64,000 nt of DNA, from NCBI GenBank assembly GCA_949825065.1, contig OX463841.1:18670479-18734478 (forward strand), in the 5' to 3' direction. The notes below the pieces were generated by a model. That model saw only the letters and a list, made by a program, of their open reading frames with translations. It was not told the DNA's origin and made no database searches. The translations under genes were made by a program, and so were the position numbers. The stretch is from Odontocerum albicorne. Its lineage: Eukaryota > Arthropoda > Insecta > Trichoptera > Odontoceridae. Positions 30,951-42,557 of this stretch are shown in pieces (positions within the stretch are counted from its first letter, which is position 1; each line of letters starts with the position of its first letter).

Positions 30951-32949
30951 AATAATATTTACGTTTTCTAGATCTTCGTCATACAAAAATTCAAATGCAT
31001 ATACGAGTAACTACTAGTATTTTATAATGTGACAACGTTCAAATTTAACTAGGCATTAACATTAATATTTTTAAACATTTCCATATGGTTACTGCATGTT
31101 TTATGCCAATCACTTAATACTCACGTTCTTTTAGTCATGGAAAGTCATGTGACAACGTCGCTTAGTTCACGGAGCTTGTCAGCCATTAACATCGCAACGC
31201 ATACGATTCAAGATTAATATATCCCGAAATGATAACACTTAAAAAGAGTTTTTGTCTTCAAAACTTGGTTAGTCATTAGTCGAACATGTTCAATTTATTT
31301 TATTATATTTTATAGGACGTCATCATCCCAGGACAGCCCACCGTCACAAACAGGTCATACGACCTAAACCAAGAGGAAGAAGAAGATGTTATATAGTTTT
31401 TTTATCAACTGGAGTGCATTACGCGACAGTCACAAAGCGCCTCGAAGCATCTCTTTGGACCGCCTGCTACCCTTATCAGATTTGTTTACCATAAGAATGT
31501 GAATATAAATCTACCAAGACTACCCATCAGCAGACTACCTGATTTCAGCAATCAGTGGAATGTTAACGAGAGATATGTGTTAATACAAGTATATTTTTAC
31601 TGATATATACGAATATCTCTGGTAATCTGAGACAAATTATATGTTCATAAAAGTCATACGAGTATTTGATTTTTAATCAGTCTTTAAGTAGTAACCTTAC
31701 ACCAGACTTCGTTATACGAGTATTGATCAGACTTTAAAATAGCAAGCTATATCTATGCCAAGTGATATATCGGGGGCCATGAACATAATTAACTTAAAGG
31801 GGGTCATTAAGTTAATATTTTTTTAAATATGCTGTAGTAAAATGGAATCGCTCTTAGAGTGACTTCGGTCACTAAACGATGCTATAAAATTAGAACATTA
31901 TTTTATTGATTGGTTTACAGCGTAAATATTAGCAAATCATCATGGGCAAAACACTAATTGTGAAATAAAAAATAACTGCAAATTCATTAACTGCAAAAAC
32001 ATTCAAGAAATTCATCAGCTTCTTTGAAATAAGATCTAAAAACCGAAGGTTATTGAATACCAAGACAGATTGGCACTATTCTGGCCGAAAACAAGATGCA
32101 GCAGGTGAACAATAGAAGCCGAAAAGCCGTGCAATGAGAACTTGATTACGAATGGAGCGACACGACAATAACTATTAATACTATTATATATGTCGCCAAT
32201 GTGCCTGCATAGATATTATCGCTTGTTTTTCCTGCGCCCAAACGGTTCGATACACGACGATATCTGTGTGGTCAATAACAAGTCAACAGTTGTAATACTT
32301 AAGAATGGTCCGGGCGTGTTTACTTGTATAGTGCATGGCGTTATTACGTTCTGTGCGGCTTGGCAACGTCCGGTAGACCGCAGCAGTGAGCTCTATGCGG
32401 AGGGACAGTACGGGTGATATCGCCTCCTCAGACTGATTGCTGATTGCCCTGGTAAGTTCGGCTTCGGCCGAGCGCGTCCGTATGCCGCGCCGTGACCTTA
32501 CTGTGACATCCAGAGGCGCGCCGCGCCAGTCCGCAGCGGGCGGCCGATACGATTCTTGCACCAGTGACGGATGAGACGTACCTACAACTCGGTGGACTTT
32601 ACTCGTATGTTCTTTGCCCACAAGTTGCTCCAGTTACTGACATATCACAGGGATATTTAACATTGAGATGGATGGTCAAGCAGTTAGTTGACAATTAGTG
32701 GTCTCGGTACTTAACCCTGCACCTTGATTTTATTTCAAAAAGGAACTGAGAAAATACGTTTCTTAAGTGGAGCATTTTTATCGTTAACTATTTTCACTTG
32801 ATTCTATTCACGCAAGCAAAGAAAACGCTAGTCGATGATATTTACGAATGAATCTGGGGCATATTTGATTTAAAAAACGCTTGTTTACCACACGTGGGTT
32901 TTAATAAACCCAATATAGTTAAGAACACTTGTAGGGTATTCACAATTAA
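30951..32949. other. unassigned sequence with a CpG-rich patch
   Basis: Three TACGAGTA motifs (31002, 31657, 31715) and one TACTCGTA (32600). A CpG-rich patch lies at about 32230-32600 with a 112-codon minus-strand frame of Arg/Ala/Ser-rich composition that I do not recognise. At 31315-31388 an acceptor-like TTTTATAG is followed by an open stretch translating to DVIIPGQPTVTNRSYDLNQE and an acidic end before TAG; this could be a terminal exon but support is thin. Confidence 0.35.
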
Positions 32950-33240
32950 CACGACCATTATGGCTTGATCGGTAGAACGCCGCGTTCCTACTGGTTCCCA
33001 AAAAGGGTCCCAGACTGATTAAAAGACTTTTATGGTAAAAATACTAGGAAACGCTAGACGTAACGTATGTACGTATTACCATCTCGACGCGCACAAGTAA
33101 TTACTATCACTAATACAGTGAACCGCGAGTAACTTTGTGCATTACAGTGATTTTATTAATGGAGCCGATTATCCGAAGGTTCGATTGGCGGGGCCCATGA
33201 CAAAGTTATCTCCTAGCCTAATTTTTAAAGATCCAATCAA
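32950..33240 (+). mobile_element. tRNA-headed SINE, family 2, copy 4 (diverged)
   Basis: A-box-like TGGCTTGATCGGTAGAACG, then GGGTCCCAGACTGATTAAAA, CCGCGAGTAACTTTGTGC, GGTTCGATTGGCGG and TTATCTCCTAGCC follow in the order seen in the copy at 5.1 kb. Divergence is high, so the limits are approximate. Confidence 0.55.
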
Positions 33241-33715
33241 AGTAGCGAAATGTTTAAACCAATGGTAAGACTTGACATAATTGTGCTTATATTTACACAT
33301 ATTATAATCTAACAGCTACATAGTTCATAAGTATACTTATGATGATAAAAAAATGTTATAACTTACAAGTTTCAAAATAATGATTCATCTCTATTCGTAG
33401 AATTTCCAGATTAATTACTAACAACTTTTTCCGTAATGGACAAGAGTTGCAGCCTCAATGTGATATAATATAAATTTAAATAAATGTAGAAAAGTGGATT
33501 TTTAACTCTGCGCAAATTCATGTTTTCAAACCAAAAGACGCTTTTAATACTCGTATGCTGCTTAAACCGATGATATTGCGTTAAGATTGCGGTAATTAAC
33601 ATAACATGATCTAATACACGTATTTAAATTACTGGTATCCCATTTTTTATATAATACTAGACCTGAGTTCACATGATTTTTATTCCGAATTTTCCTTACA
33701 ATACTTCTTTTTCTT
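33241..33715. other. unassigned AT-rich sequence
   Basis: One TACTCGTA motif at 33548-33555. No gene seen. Confidence 0.5.
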
Positions 33716-33719
33716 CCAT

Positions 33720-33965
33720 ATCGCGGTCCTCGTGGCCGAGGGTCGTGACCTTCCAATGCTATGCGCCTCGCTGTTCCCCTCCATCTCTCTCGACACACCA
33801 CTGTCCATAACGCCTCGACCACTGTTGAACCAGCCTCAGCCTTTCCTCGGTTGGTCCATCTTGTAGAGGACCTGTTTTTTCCCTCTGCTTCACCTCTACA
33901 ATTCTTGCAACGACCAACCACTCCAAGATGTTCTGGTCTCGTCTTGCAATTGACCCGAAGAATTG
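33720..33965 (-). pseudogene. LINE C-terminal end (RWTxxxxxxAGSTVxEAL type)
   Basis: Minus-strand frames read QFFGSIARRD at about 33960, then in the next frame SSTRWTNRGKAEAGSTVVEA, then LWTVVCRERWRGTARRIALE and GHDPRPRG. This is the typical C-terminus of an insect LINE: a FFGHI.RRD segment, a GR.PTRWTDQ segment and a final DR.RWR block. At least one frameshift lies between the first and second parts and the reverse transcriptase is gone. Confidence 0.68.
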
Positions 33966-34254
33966 GAAAATATAATTAATTATACATCAAAGCTTAATTT
34001 GCATCAAATCCAATAATTCTACAATACGTTTAGATAAAAAAAATAACATGAAGTTAACCAAATGCATATATACTACACAGGATTTATTTACCATTCGAAC
34101 AAAATTAATATCTTGGATTAATTTATCTGAATAACTTACTCGAAACTACGAGTAGTTGGCGTGTACTCGTATGTGTGTATTGCTACACGGCTCTCAATCT
34201 TGGCATATTATCAAGAGCAAATGAAAAAAACCCAGTTTTGAAAACAGATAGTTT
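33966..34254. other. unassigned AT-rich sequence
   Basis: TACGAGTA at 34147 and TACTCGTA at 34164 lie 9 bp apart. Otherwise nothing recognised. Confidence 0.45.
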
Positions 34255-34525
34255 CGAAGAATGATTAGTTTCATGTGGCGAGATCATATGACGAATGAGA
34301 CGGTTCGTCTTCGGACGCAACAGCAATCTATAACCACCACGATACGGGTGAGAAGCTGGCGATTATTGACTCACGTTTTAAGAATGTCGCCTGGTGGCTG
34401 GTTAAGATCTGTACCATTGTACCGAACCCAATCTTTGCACTATCCACAAGTATTATACGGAGATTCGTTGTCTCGGCTTAACATGGAAAGACGAGGAGTG
34501 CCAGGATGTGCACCTACATAGACGG
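34255..34525 (+). pseudogene. LINE C-terminal end (TNExxRxRTxQQxI type)
   Basis: Open frame 34261-34521: WRDHMTNETVRLRTQQQSI, then RVRSWRLLTHVLRMSPGGWL, then SVPLYRTQSLHYPQ. In a widespread LINE group this region reads ITNEELxRRTxQxPxxxxIxxRRxRWLGHxLRMxxxRxPxxAL, so the match is good up to the LRM segment. The last third is degraded. The copy is short and lies in the opposite direction to the fragment at 33.7 kb. Confidence 0.6.
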
Positions 34526-34634
34526 GGAAATTACTATATATAACATCCATGTGTTCCTGATAGAACGAAAAGAATGTTTGATAAAAAATACTTACCGATT
34601 ATAATTCATTTTACATACCTGTAGATATTCGTTA

Positions 34635-34915
34635 TTCTTCCGTGTGGTACCCTTCTAAATATCCGAACTGGTAATTCGGAAATATTAAAGAATGTGACCG
34701 GGAGACAATATAGTATTACGTTGGCACAGAATTTGCGGTTTATTATTGGAGGTGTTGATAATACTACCGCTCGTGAAAAGGCATCAGCACTCGAACACGT
34801 ACTCGGCGCGTGCGAGTTTTATTTCCAGATAAACTATTTTACCAAACTGGGATTCTTCTATTTTTTTTGTGTACCAATGGGAACCGAACCTGAATAATTC
34901 CGGTCGGAAATCAAG
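34635..34915 (-). mobile_element. tRNA-headed SINE, family 2, copy 5
   Basis: Minus strand: B-box GGTTCGGTTCCCATTGG near 34875, a T/A-run linker, GAATCCCAGTTTGGTAAAAT, CGCACGCGCCGAGTACGTG, TTTTCACGAGCGGTAGTATT, TTGTCTCCCGGTCACATTCT and a 3' hairpin TCCGAATTACCAGTTCGGA. The hairpin loop changed in concert with the arms in other copies. It retains the uninterrupted TAGTATTATCAAC site. Confidence 0.8.
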
Positions 34916-36065
34916 TGTATTACCAAATAGGCGACGTAGGGCGTTGTCATCAAGGATATTCGTTAATAATACTTATATTTGGCGTTTCTGCAAAATGTAC
35001 GAAATCAGTAAGTAACAGCCTTTAAAGTAAAAGATAATATTTTGATATTTTTTTGTAATAAAATTAACTTTTTTTTCTGAACTAGTAATAAACCGTCAAT
35101 AATGACGGAAGTCATATTTTGCTCAATATATCGCTATGATTGTCGCTGTGATTGTCTTTGTGTTGTTTCATGTTGTCGTCGCTTTCTCGTTGTGATTGAC
35201 GCAATCCTCTCTTCCTTTTAGCATCTATGTACAGCTCTTTTTACAGCAATCTTATCATTTTGATTTGAATACTTTAAATTAGAACTTTGTCTTGCAAAAA
35301 CAATCAAAAACTTACATTTAAAGCGAGTTAAATCCGTTGTCGGAATAAAACTGAATCTTTCTTGCTCTTGAATAATGTAGAATTTGAATTAAACGAAACT
35401 TATAATGGAGTATATATCTATTTTATCGATTTAAATTATTAATAACCAAATTCATTTATTTACATAGCAACAGTATAAAGTGAGTTAGAGTGAAATAACC
35501 AAATAAAATATCCCAAGTCCGTTTACAACATTCGATGAAGGAGTAAGATGCCCTTAAATCGGGCCGGGCCGATACTCCGAGCAAAAAACTATCAACAGTG
35601 TGAATCTAATAATGCGCATTTTCACTCATAAATTGCTTTCTTGGTTTAATATTTATATTTTTCTGTTCAACAGTATAGTAATTTTTTTATAAATACATTA
35701 TTTGCCATTGTTATTTAATGTCTTATAATCATATCAAGAGTGACAACTGATAATAATAAAAATATTCCAGACATTTATTAAGCAATAAATATTCAACTGT
35801 AATTATGACAACACCTGATGTTACATACGGATGTAAGTACAACTGATTTTATTTTGTTTGAGTGAATGAACCACGATGATTTTGATTCATAAGAATATTC
35901 ACCTAATCGAATTGGAACGAGCTAAAATATTAAATGAAATATAGACTTAAAAGAATCATCTACATTTGTCACATTTGTCACATTTGTCTACATTTGTCAC
36001 ACAGCGTACATATTTCATCATTATTCAATAATTCTTACTGTGAAAAATTTCTCGAAAAGCGTTAT
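34916..36065. other. unassigned AT-rich sequence
   Basis: A short CATTTGTCA repeat at 35965-36000. No gene seen. Confidence 0.5.
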
Positions 36066-36069
36066 TAAA

Positions 36070-36300
36070 TTTTCTATTTTCCAATTTCAATGATCTTACG
36101 CTTTATCCTTTTCAACGATCCCGCATTTCCCCCCCAGTTGTACCGTCCTGACCTTTTCATGTCTTCCAGAACGTTGTCGCTGTCTGGGCCGACCGCTTCT
36201 GTGGGTATTGCCATTGCCTCCCACGCTGTTGGCTTGTTGTTTGTCTGCATTGCAGATGTGTCCAATCCAGGCAAGCTGTTCATCTGATCTGAGACTATCG
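36070..36300 (-). pseudogene. LINE C-terminal end (W.GHI type)
   Basis: Minus-strand frames read LAWIGHICNADKQQANSVGG in one frame and, in another, WEAMAIPTEAVGPDSDNVLE, then DMKRSGRYNWGG and LKRIKRK. In the LINE family this resembles, the order is W.GHI.RMD, a Gly/Arg-rich linker, RP..RW.EDMK..G..W and R. It needs at least one frame change. I am less sure of this fragment than of the others. Confidence 0.48.
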
Positions 36301-37296
36301 GGCAGGAAACGGATATCGTATCTACTTATTTGTCTTCAAATTCCATAAGTTAGCATATCGTTATCCATGCAATATAAAAGTTTATCTTGTCTATAAAGTG
36401 TGGAAGTCTAGCTGCATTTCATGTTCATTTAATATCTTCTTCAAATTAATTCATCTAGTATCTCCACGTTTAACTATTCCAATAATATCATTTTATCTGT
36501 ATATTAATTATAACTCATGAGATTATATAATTCAATAAAGGCAAAAAAGTTCGAGATTCAGACAATGCATCAGAGCGCTGTTATTGTCACGACAAAAGTT
36601 TGCTCATTTGAGATTATAAATTATATCGAAAATAAATGTCTAAAATGTAATGTTTTTGATAAATGTGTATATTTTGTTAAATGAGCTACAATATTAATTT
36701 CTCCAAAATTATAAAATACGCGAAAAGTTGATTCACGTGTTACATACTTGTAAACAGGTCTCACGAATTATCAAGTTAATGCGAATTTATGACAGAGGTA
36801 TTAAATAATAATCAACAATCGAAAAAAAGCATCAAACTTTTTTTCATATTTATATGCCCTCAGTAAGGTACAGGTAAAACCCTAGTTGATTGGAGACACG
36901 ACAAATAAAAGGTAACAAACCCCAGATCCATTTAAATTTAAAGTGTCCACTTCAGATCACCTGTTTTTTTTTGTTTTTCATATACTACGTATACGTATAA
37001 TTACTTGTGTAAATAAATAAATGTAATTCTAGGATTTATGATTTTTATTTCCCGTCCATTCCGACTAAATGGTGTGATACTGTGTGGGCTTCTGTGAGGG
37101 ATTCATTGGGAAGGAATCCACAAGAATGTATCCGCCCGGCCATCAATAATGTCACACATCTATAATATTTTGAGTTATGAGGGTTGGAAGATCTAAAATC
37201 GTGGATTATCCAGTCTGCATTCAATTTCAATCTCTAGTCTTTAAAAACACTGGTAAAACTGAAAACCTAGGTCTTCGCAGGGGGGTATTTAAAAAG
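36301..37296. other. unassigned AT-rich sequence
   Basis: No gene or repeat recognised. Confidence 0.5.
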
Positions 37297-37570
37297 ACAT
37301 TTAGGGAGCATTATTATATTTTGCATATATGATATGTTACGTAATTGGTTGTACTCAGTATGCGGCAGTTATTTATCGCCCATATTGATAAACATTTAAG
37401 GAGCATTATTATATATTGCATATATGATATGTTACGTAATTGGTTATACTCAGAATGCGGCAGTTATCTATCGCTCATATTGATAAACATTTAAGGAGCA
37501 TTATTATACTCGTATTTTGCACATATGATATGTTACGTAATTGGTTATACTCAGTATGCGGCAGTTATAA
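37297..37570 (+). repeat. tandem repeat, 95-bp unit, 2.9 copies
   Basis: Units start at 37297, 37392 and 37487. Each holds ACATTTAAGGAGCATTATTA, ATGATATGTTACGTAATTGG and CAGTATGCGGCAGTTAT. The third unit has CTCGTA inserted after CATTATTATA, so it reads TATACTCGTATTTTGC where the first reads TATATTTTGC. Apart from this the units differ at only a few bases. Confidence 0.92.
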
Positions 37571-37879
37571 TATTAATAAACAACATATTAGAAAATAAAG
37601 CCCTCTCCTAATAAAATTACATGTTTTTGTTTTATGCAATTCACGCTGCTGAGAGTGTTTTGTGTCTTTCAACTTTCTGGTCATCTGGTTTGAGGCATGA
37701 GGTAAATTATTAGAATCGTCTGACCCTTTAAGTGAATCAGTAATGATTTGGACATAAAACAACGCCCTAATTTCAGCTGTACTTTATCATACTTTGGAGT
37801 GATGTACTCGTAAAACCGCAATTCCGCCTAATAATGTATGTTATGGTATCTATTTATAATACATATACGAAAACCAAGT
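37571..37879. other. unassigned AT-rich sequence
   Basis: One TACTCGTA at 37805-37812. No gene seen. Confidence 0.45.
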
Positions 37880-38530
37880 ACATACATACCGTCACGCGAT
37901 TTCCCTGTCGGGGTAGCAAAGAGGACAGAGTCCTAGACTTTCCTATCTGGACACACATCCTTCGCCTCTTCTATATCCATACACCTTATAAAACTCCTAC
38001 GATTTCTCTGACTTTATACGTTTCTTTCATTCAAAATATCATTCACTTGATCCAACCATACTTTCTCTCTCACGTCTTCCACTCACATTTACACTGTATA
38101 CTTGTTTTGTTAATCTTTCTTAATTCATTTGTTCTCCGTGCCCAAATCTTAAGAGTGCTCTTCTTCGTCTTCCTCAACACGTCAGCCTTAAAAAATCAAA
38201 CTTATCTCTAATAACTTCATTCCGCATTCTGTCATACATTGTCACTCCATCCATTATTTTTAACGCCCACATTTCTACAGTAATTTATTCTCCTCGACTC
38301 CTCTTAGTCTTTTTCATGTCCACATTTCACTTCCATGCATCAAAGTTGGCACTAAAATACTGTTGTGGATTGTCATCTTAGCAGATTATGATACTGTCTG
38401 ATTCGAGTATATATGTTTTAGTACCCTGTTGACTTTGTTTTCTATTGCTTCGCGGCATTCGATATCCCTCTTAACTCTTCCATTGTCTGAGAAAACATTA
38501 CCCAAATAGCAGAACTCCTCAAATACAAAG
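37880..38530 (-). pseudogene. LINE family B 3' end, minus copy
   Basis: On the minus strand the broken frames read VEEFCYLGNVFSDNGRVKRD at about 38525, then IENKVNRVLK, KMTIHNSILVPTLMHGSEMW, then a segment ending in LRFGHGEQMN and KQVYSVNVSGR-like pieces, and finally a 3' tail CTACCCCGACAGGGAAATCG and GTGACGGTATGTATGTAC. This is the region from the last reverse transcriptase block to the end in a LINE common in insects. It is followed by a second copy in the opposite orientation, so the VEEFCYLG ends face each other. Confidence 0.82.
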
Positions 38531-38840
38531 CATTGTTGTTAAAGCTACTGTTAAAAATTACCACTATTACAGCTGCTTTTCAATATAAAGTAGCATGCTA
38601 GCAGCTAAGTAAAAAGTATTGTAATAACGGCATTAATTTAAAGCTAACATACTCGTACTAACGCTTGAACGAAGTGCGCTACTTGTAGCTCGTTATTTAA
38701 CAACACTGATACAAAGTTAATGGACGATATTTCGATCAAATAACAATTATACCAATCATCAAACAAAATATAATGGTTCGTATTTGAAAACCAAACCTTT
38801 CCATAAGTTGACGTAAGTATGACCATTTATTTAAAAAAAA
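38531..38840. other. spacer between facing LINE family B copies
   Basis: About 310 bp, AT-rich, with one TACTCGTA at 38650-38657. No coding sequence recognised. Confidence 0.5.
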
Positions 38841-39665
38841 TAGATCGAGTGGAAGAATTCTGCTATTTGGGAAGTATGTACTATATGTTCTCAAACGACG
38901 GGAAAGTGAAATGAGATATTTAACTGTGAGTTGCAATAGGAATCAAAGTCAATGGGGCACTAAAAGACATATTCTAACCAAATATCAAGATCTGCTAAAA
39001 TGATGGTTCACAACAGCGTATTAGTACCAACATTAATGTATGGGAGTGAAACATGGACGTGGAAAATGAGTGAAAGGAACCGAGTAGAGTATATATGTTA
39101 TGTATGACAGAATAAGAACTGTAATGATTAACAACGAATGTGAGTTTATTTTTCATTACTTGCAACCCTATATAATGTTATGTATTATTAAAATAATTCA
39201 AAGTTTGCTAAGTCCACAACAGTATTTTATTACTAACTTTGATGGGAGTGAAACGTAGTCTTGGAAAATACTGAAAGGAGTACAATGAATAATGTTGAAT
39301 TGCGTGCAATGAGACAAATAGATGGGATGACAATGTATGAGAGGATACGGAACGAAGTGATTAGGAATTAATATAAACCTATGTTTAATGTATTAAATAA
39401 GATGAAGAACACTCTGAGATTGTTTGGGCAAATAGAACGAATGAATGAAGAAAGATTAACAAAACAAATATTCAATACAAATGTGAGTGAAAGGTCAAAT
39501 AATTGATATTTTGAAAGAAAGAAATGGGAAATTTCATAGAAATCAGAGTAGTTTTATGATAAGGTGTATAGGTGTAGATGAGTCGAAAGATGTATATCAC
39601 GGTAAAAAAGTCTGACGCTCTGTCCTCTCTGCCTACCCGGACAGGGAAACTACGTGCTTTTTCAT
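38841..39665 (+). pseudogene. LINE family B 3' end, plus copy
   Basis: Starts RVEEFCYLGSMYYMFSNDGK and continues through KVNGALKDIF, a frame-shifted LVPTLMYGSETWTWKMSER, then from 39290 VELRAMRQIDGMTMYERIRN, LRLFGQIERMNEERLTKQIF, an AYP-type end and the tail CTCTCTGCCTACCCGGACAG followed by GGAAACTACGTG. Around 39130-39240 an inserted or duplicated segment separates two overlapping copies of the ETWTW/SETWSWK region, so this may be two insertions rather than one. Numerous stops make it inactive. Confidence 0.8.
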
Positions 39666-40540
39666 ATTACCAACGCTCACATTCTTTTTTGTTCATTGTT
39701 TTGTATTACGCTTCAGGCATTTATTTGTATTTAGATGTTTTCCGACAATATAATGTTTTACTTCAATGCTTACACTTTATATAACATATATAGTATGTTA
39801 GGTAGCTTGTGGTCATTTTATCTAGGAGATACAATATGTTTTGTGGTATTATTTGAAAACAGTGATATGTACTCGAATTTTTGTATCGCATTGTGTGAAT
39901 GGTTTGAAAACTCGAATTTGTCAATATTTAGCAATCGATAGCGATACTGTGGTCTACTGATGACGTCTCCATCAGCAAGGGAACACGAGGTACCTCATGG
40001 CGTGCCTCTGCACTGTTGCGCGTTCTCCTCTTCGGCCTTATCGCATTTCGAGTTATTTTTCTTTAATGCGCCTTATCTGTTGTCGCCATGAAGGTGCCCC
40101 ACAGCACTGATATACGGAACGCTATCTCTGACATCCACACACTCACGGCGTTCTTCGGCTCCTTATCCAATGCGTATCACGGCCGTTTTACAGGTGATCG
40201 ATGAAATAATTTTGATAAACGGAGCTGTTGTCTGATGCTCGCGATACAGATATCCGAAGCGCTGAAACAGACATGACAGTATTCATTACATATTGGCAAA
40301 TTAACAAAGAACTTCTACGCTCAGAATTGTGTGAGCTGTGCTCATCCGTTAATGTTTTGAAATTCTGTCAGGTTCTTGCTGTTCGTATACAGTATACAAT
40401 TCATTCTTACTGTTCGTATACATGATATACTGATGTTATTAAACCATAAATGGTTTTGAAATCAGGCATTAGAAAGAATGTACGTTGATAGTTTACAAAA
40501 CAAATCTGTAGCAAAAGAAGATAGTTTGAATGAACGGAAC
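39666..40540. other. unassigned sequence
   Basis: Moderately G+C-rich near 39960-40200 but no long frame there. Nothing recognised. Confidence 0.45.
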
Positions 40541-40544
40541 AATT

Positions 40545-40695
40545 TTTTTAAAGAAAAAAATTTCAATACTTGGAAAAACAGAGGGAGTTATATAAAATAT
40601 GTATGGGTGCTAAGGATGCGAAAGATGTTAGTAGTGAAACAAAAGTAGCGCATTGACTTTCTGCTTACCCCGAAAGGGAAGCAGAAAGAAGGTGG
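40545..40695 (+). mobile_element. LINE family B tail fragment
   Basis: NTWKNRGSYIKYVWVL followed, in a shifted frame, by DAKDVSSETKVAH and the tail sequence TCTGCTTACCCCGAAAGGGA. The C-terminal codons and the start of the 3' tail only. Confidence 0.6.
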
Positions 40696-41033
40696 AACAG
40701 CAGGAGGCAGTTGTATGTATAATATCAATGTATTGTATAAAAAGTAATTTTATAGAAAATATTCCGTAATATTTATTATATTTTTCTACATTTTTCTACA
40801 TACGAAATTGAAGAATACAGTGAAATATTTCATATTTCAATTAATTTCATAAACTTAACCTTTTGTTTGGATATTTATATTTTACTCCCCTCATACTTGA
40901 TATTAAAAAAAATGATCAGTTTATGGCCATCTAGTGACTTATATTTTCAAAACTATATATGTATTATATATATTTTTAATTTTCACTTTATTGTATAACA
41001 TCTGGGGTGCTCATTATCATATTATAATATCTT

Positions 41034-41063
41034 AAAACCTATCAGACAAAAGTAAATAAAGCA
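41034..41063 (-). mobile_element. LINE A / SINE 1 tail fragment
   Basis: AAACCTATCAGACAAAAGTA matches ACCAACCAGACAAAAGTAAA in the LINE family A copies at 30.3 and 52.2 kb. It runs directly into the 26-bp tandem array, so the array may have grown from LINE sequence next to the tail (CAAATGACATA in place of CAAGTTACGTG). Confidence 0.55.
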
Positions 41064-41256
41064 AATGACATATACATCGATAACAGGGAAATGACATATA
41101 CATCGATAACAGGAAAATGGCATATACATCGATAACAGGGAAATGACATATACATCCATAACAGGGAAATGACATATACATCGATAACAGGGAAATGACA
41201 TATACATCCATAACAGGGAAATCACATATACTATACATCGATAACAGGGAAATCTA
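41064..41256 (+). repeat. tandem repeat, 26-bp unit, about 7 copies
   Basis: Unit AATGACATATACATCGATAA plus CAGGGA, with CATC(G/C)ATAAC variants. The sixth to seventh junction has an extra CTATA. Two overlapping minus-strand frames (67-68 codons) exist only because the sequence is repetitive; I do not call them genes. Confidence 0.92.
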
Positions 41257-42277
41257 TAATTTATTCCTATGTCATAAATTTAAACACTTAGTCATAAAAA
41301 TAGAAAAAAAATTATTTGTTCAATGTGCTTCTATCTTATACCTTCTGCAATAGCCATTATTGATCAATAACAATTCGTATTTGGCTTACTAAAAGAGGCC
41401 ATTTCGAAGTCTTTTGACGGTAATATCGGGCCTTGTTTTCTACTAGATATAAAATCGCATCCTTGAATCGCACAAATTATCGTATTACCTCCCCGTGCTT
41501 TTGGTTATAGAAAAAACAATTTAACGATATTTGAAAACATGGCTCACCACACCGTATGCCTGAAATTGGATAACACTCCTCGTATCTGGAGTGGCCCGGC
41601 GGCGGCCGCGGCGGGCGGCGCTTGAGGATGTGTTGGTGTCGTTGGTGATGCGAGCCACCAGGCGCCAGCGGTCTGCACATGCGCGCCCGCGCCGCGCCGG
41701 CCACGATAAGTCGAGAGTAAAGTCTTACGTTCAAGGTGCCCAAGTCGTTGCACAATGTCGACAGTCAACGTTTATTCCCGAGAACGCCGAGCGAGGCAGT
41801 CGCCGTGTTTACCTAATTCCGTTGGGTGATAATGCGGCGTTATCTCGCGCTGCTTCTGCGTCCCATTAAAGTCAGTGCAGACTGGCGTCACCCGCAGTGA
41901 CATCAGCGCGGACGGCCCAAGATGTCCTCACATGGCTTGTAACGTGCGCCACTCCCGGTCGCATTTCATGAAAGCTCAATCAGCGCTGACGCAACCAGAA
42001 CAACGGAATAATTGTCCGGCTCCCGCAGGAAGACTGTATCCAGAGATGCGCATTACCTAACCCATCATTACGGAGGCTATCTGGCCAACTGAGTAAATCG
42101 CTCTTTGAGCTGACACAAATAAATCTCTCCGGGCAGTAGAACTCGTTCTCTTGGCTGGGCCGACGATTCTAATCGCTACCATATCCAAACATAACACTCG
42201 TCTTTGTGTCGTATGAAATTTACCATCCTGATGATATATAATATTTAATATATTATTATTTACTTGTTTTCTCACTA
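41257..42277. other. unassigned sequence with a CpG-rich island
   Basis: From about 41570 to 42060 the DNA is CpG-rich with overlapping open frames of 60-92 codons on both strands (Arg/Ala-rich). An initiator-like TCAGTGC lies at 41872. It may be a promoter or first exon, but there is nothing to choose between strands. Confidence 0.35.
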
Positions 42278-42348
42278 TTGATATTAAAAGTATTTATATC
42301 GAAGACACATCAGTGATGTGATTTCGATATAAGTATTTTTAATATCAA
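42278..42348. repeat. 71-nt near-perfect palindrome (hairpin)
   Basis: TTGATATTAAAAGTATTTAT at 42278 pairs with its complement at the far end with about three mismatches; the centre ACATCAGTGATGT leaves almost no loop. It lies about 200 bp before the large satellite. It could extrude as a cruciform. Loop size is too small for an ordinary miRNA precursor. Confidence 0.85.
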
Positions 42349-42557
42349 AAACCATTTTACGTTATTTTTAACAAAAAAAAATCGACAGCAAACATAATAA
42401 ACGTTAAAAAATCGTCAAAAACAGTTTGACCGATTTTTTTAAATAGTTCACCATTACACGCGAAATACTAAAATACCCTGTTATAAAAAATATATTGTCT
42501 CAAAGTGCGTTTGATATGTACCATACATATTATACTCGTATGTGGACTTGCATTAAC

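Noticed and set aside
41022..41238. Two overlapping frames of MYMSFPCYRCICH-type repeats
   Set aside because: They exist only because the 26-bp repeat lacks stops in those frames.
41216..41240. CTATA insertion in one 26-bp unit as another excision scar
   Set aside because: The inserted bases are not CGAG or CTCG and the length is five, so it does not fit the pattern; slippage is enough to explain it.
42278..42348. microRNA precursor
   Set aside because: Practically no terminal loop and arms that are too perfectly AT-rich; a palindrome is the safer name.
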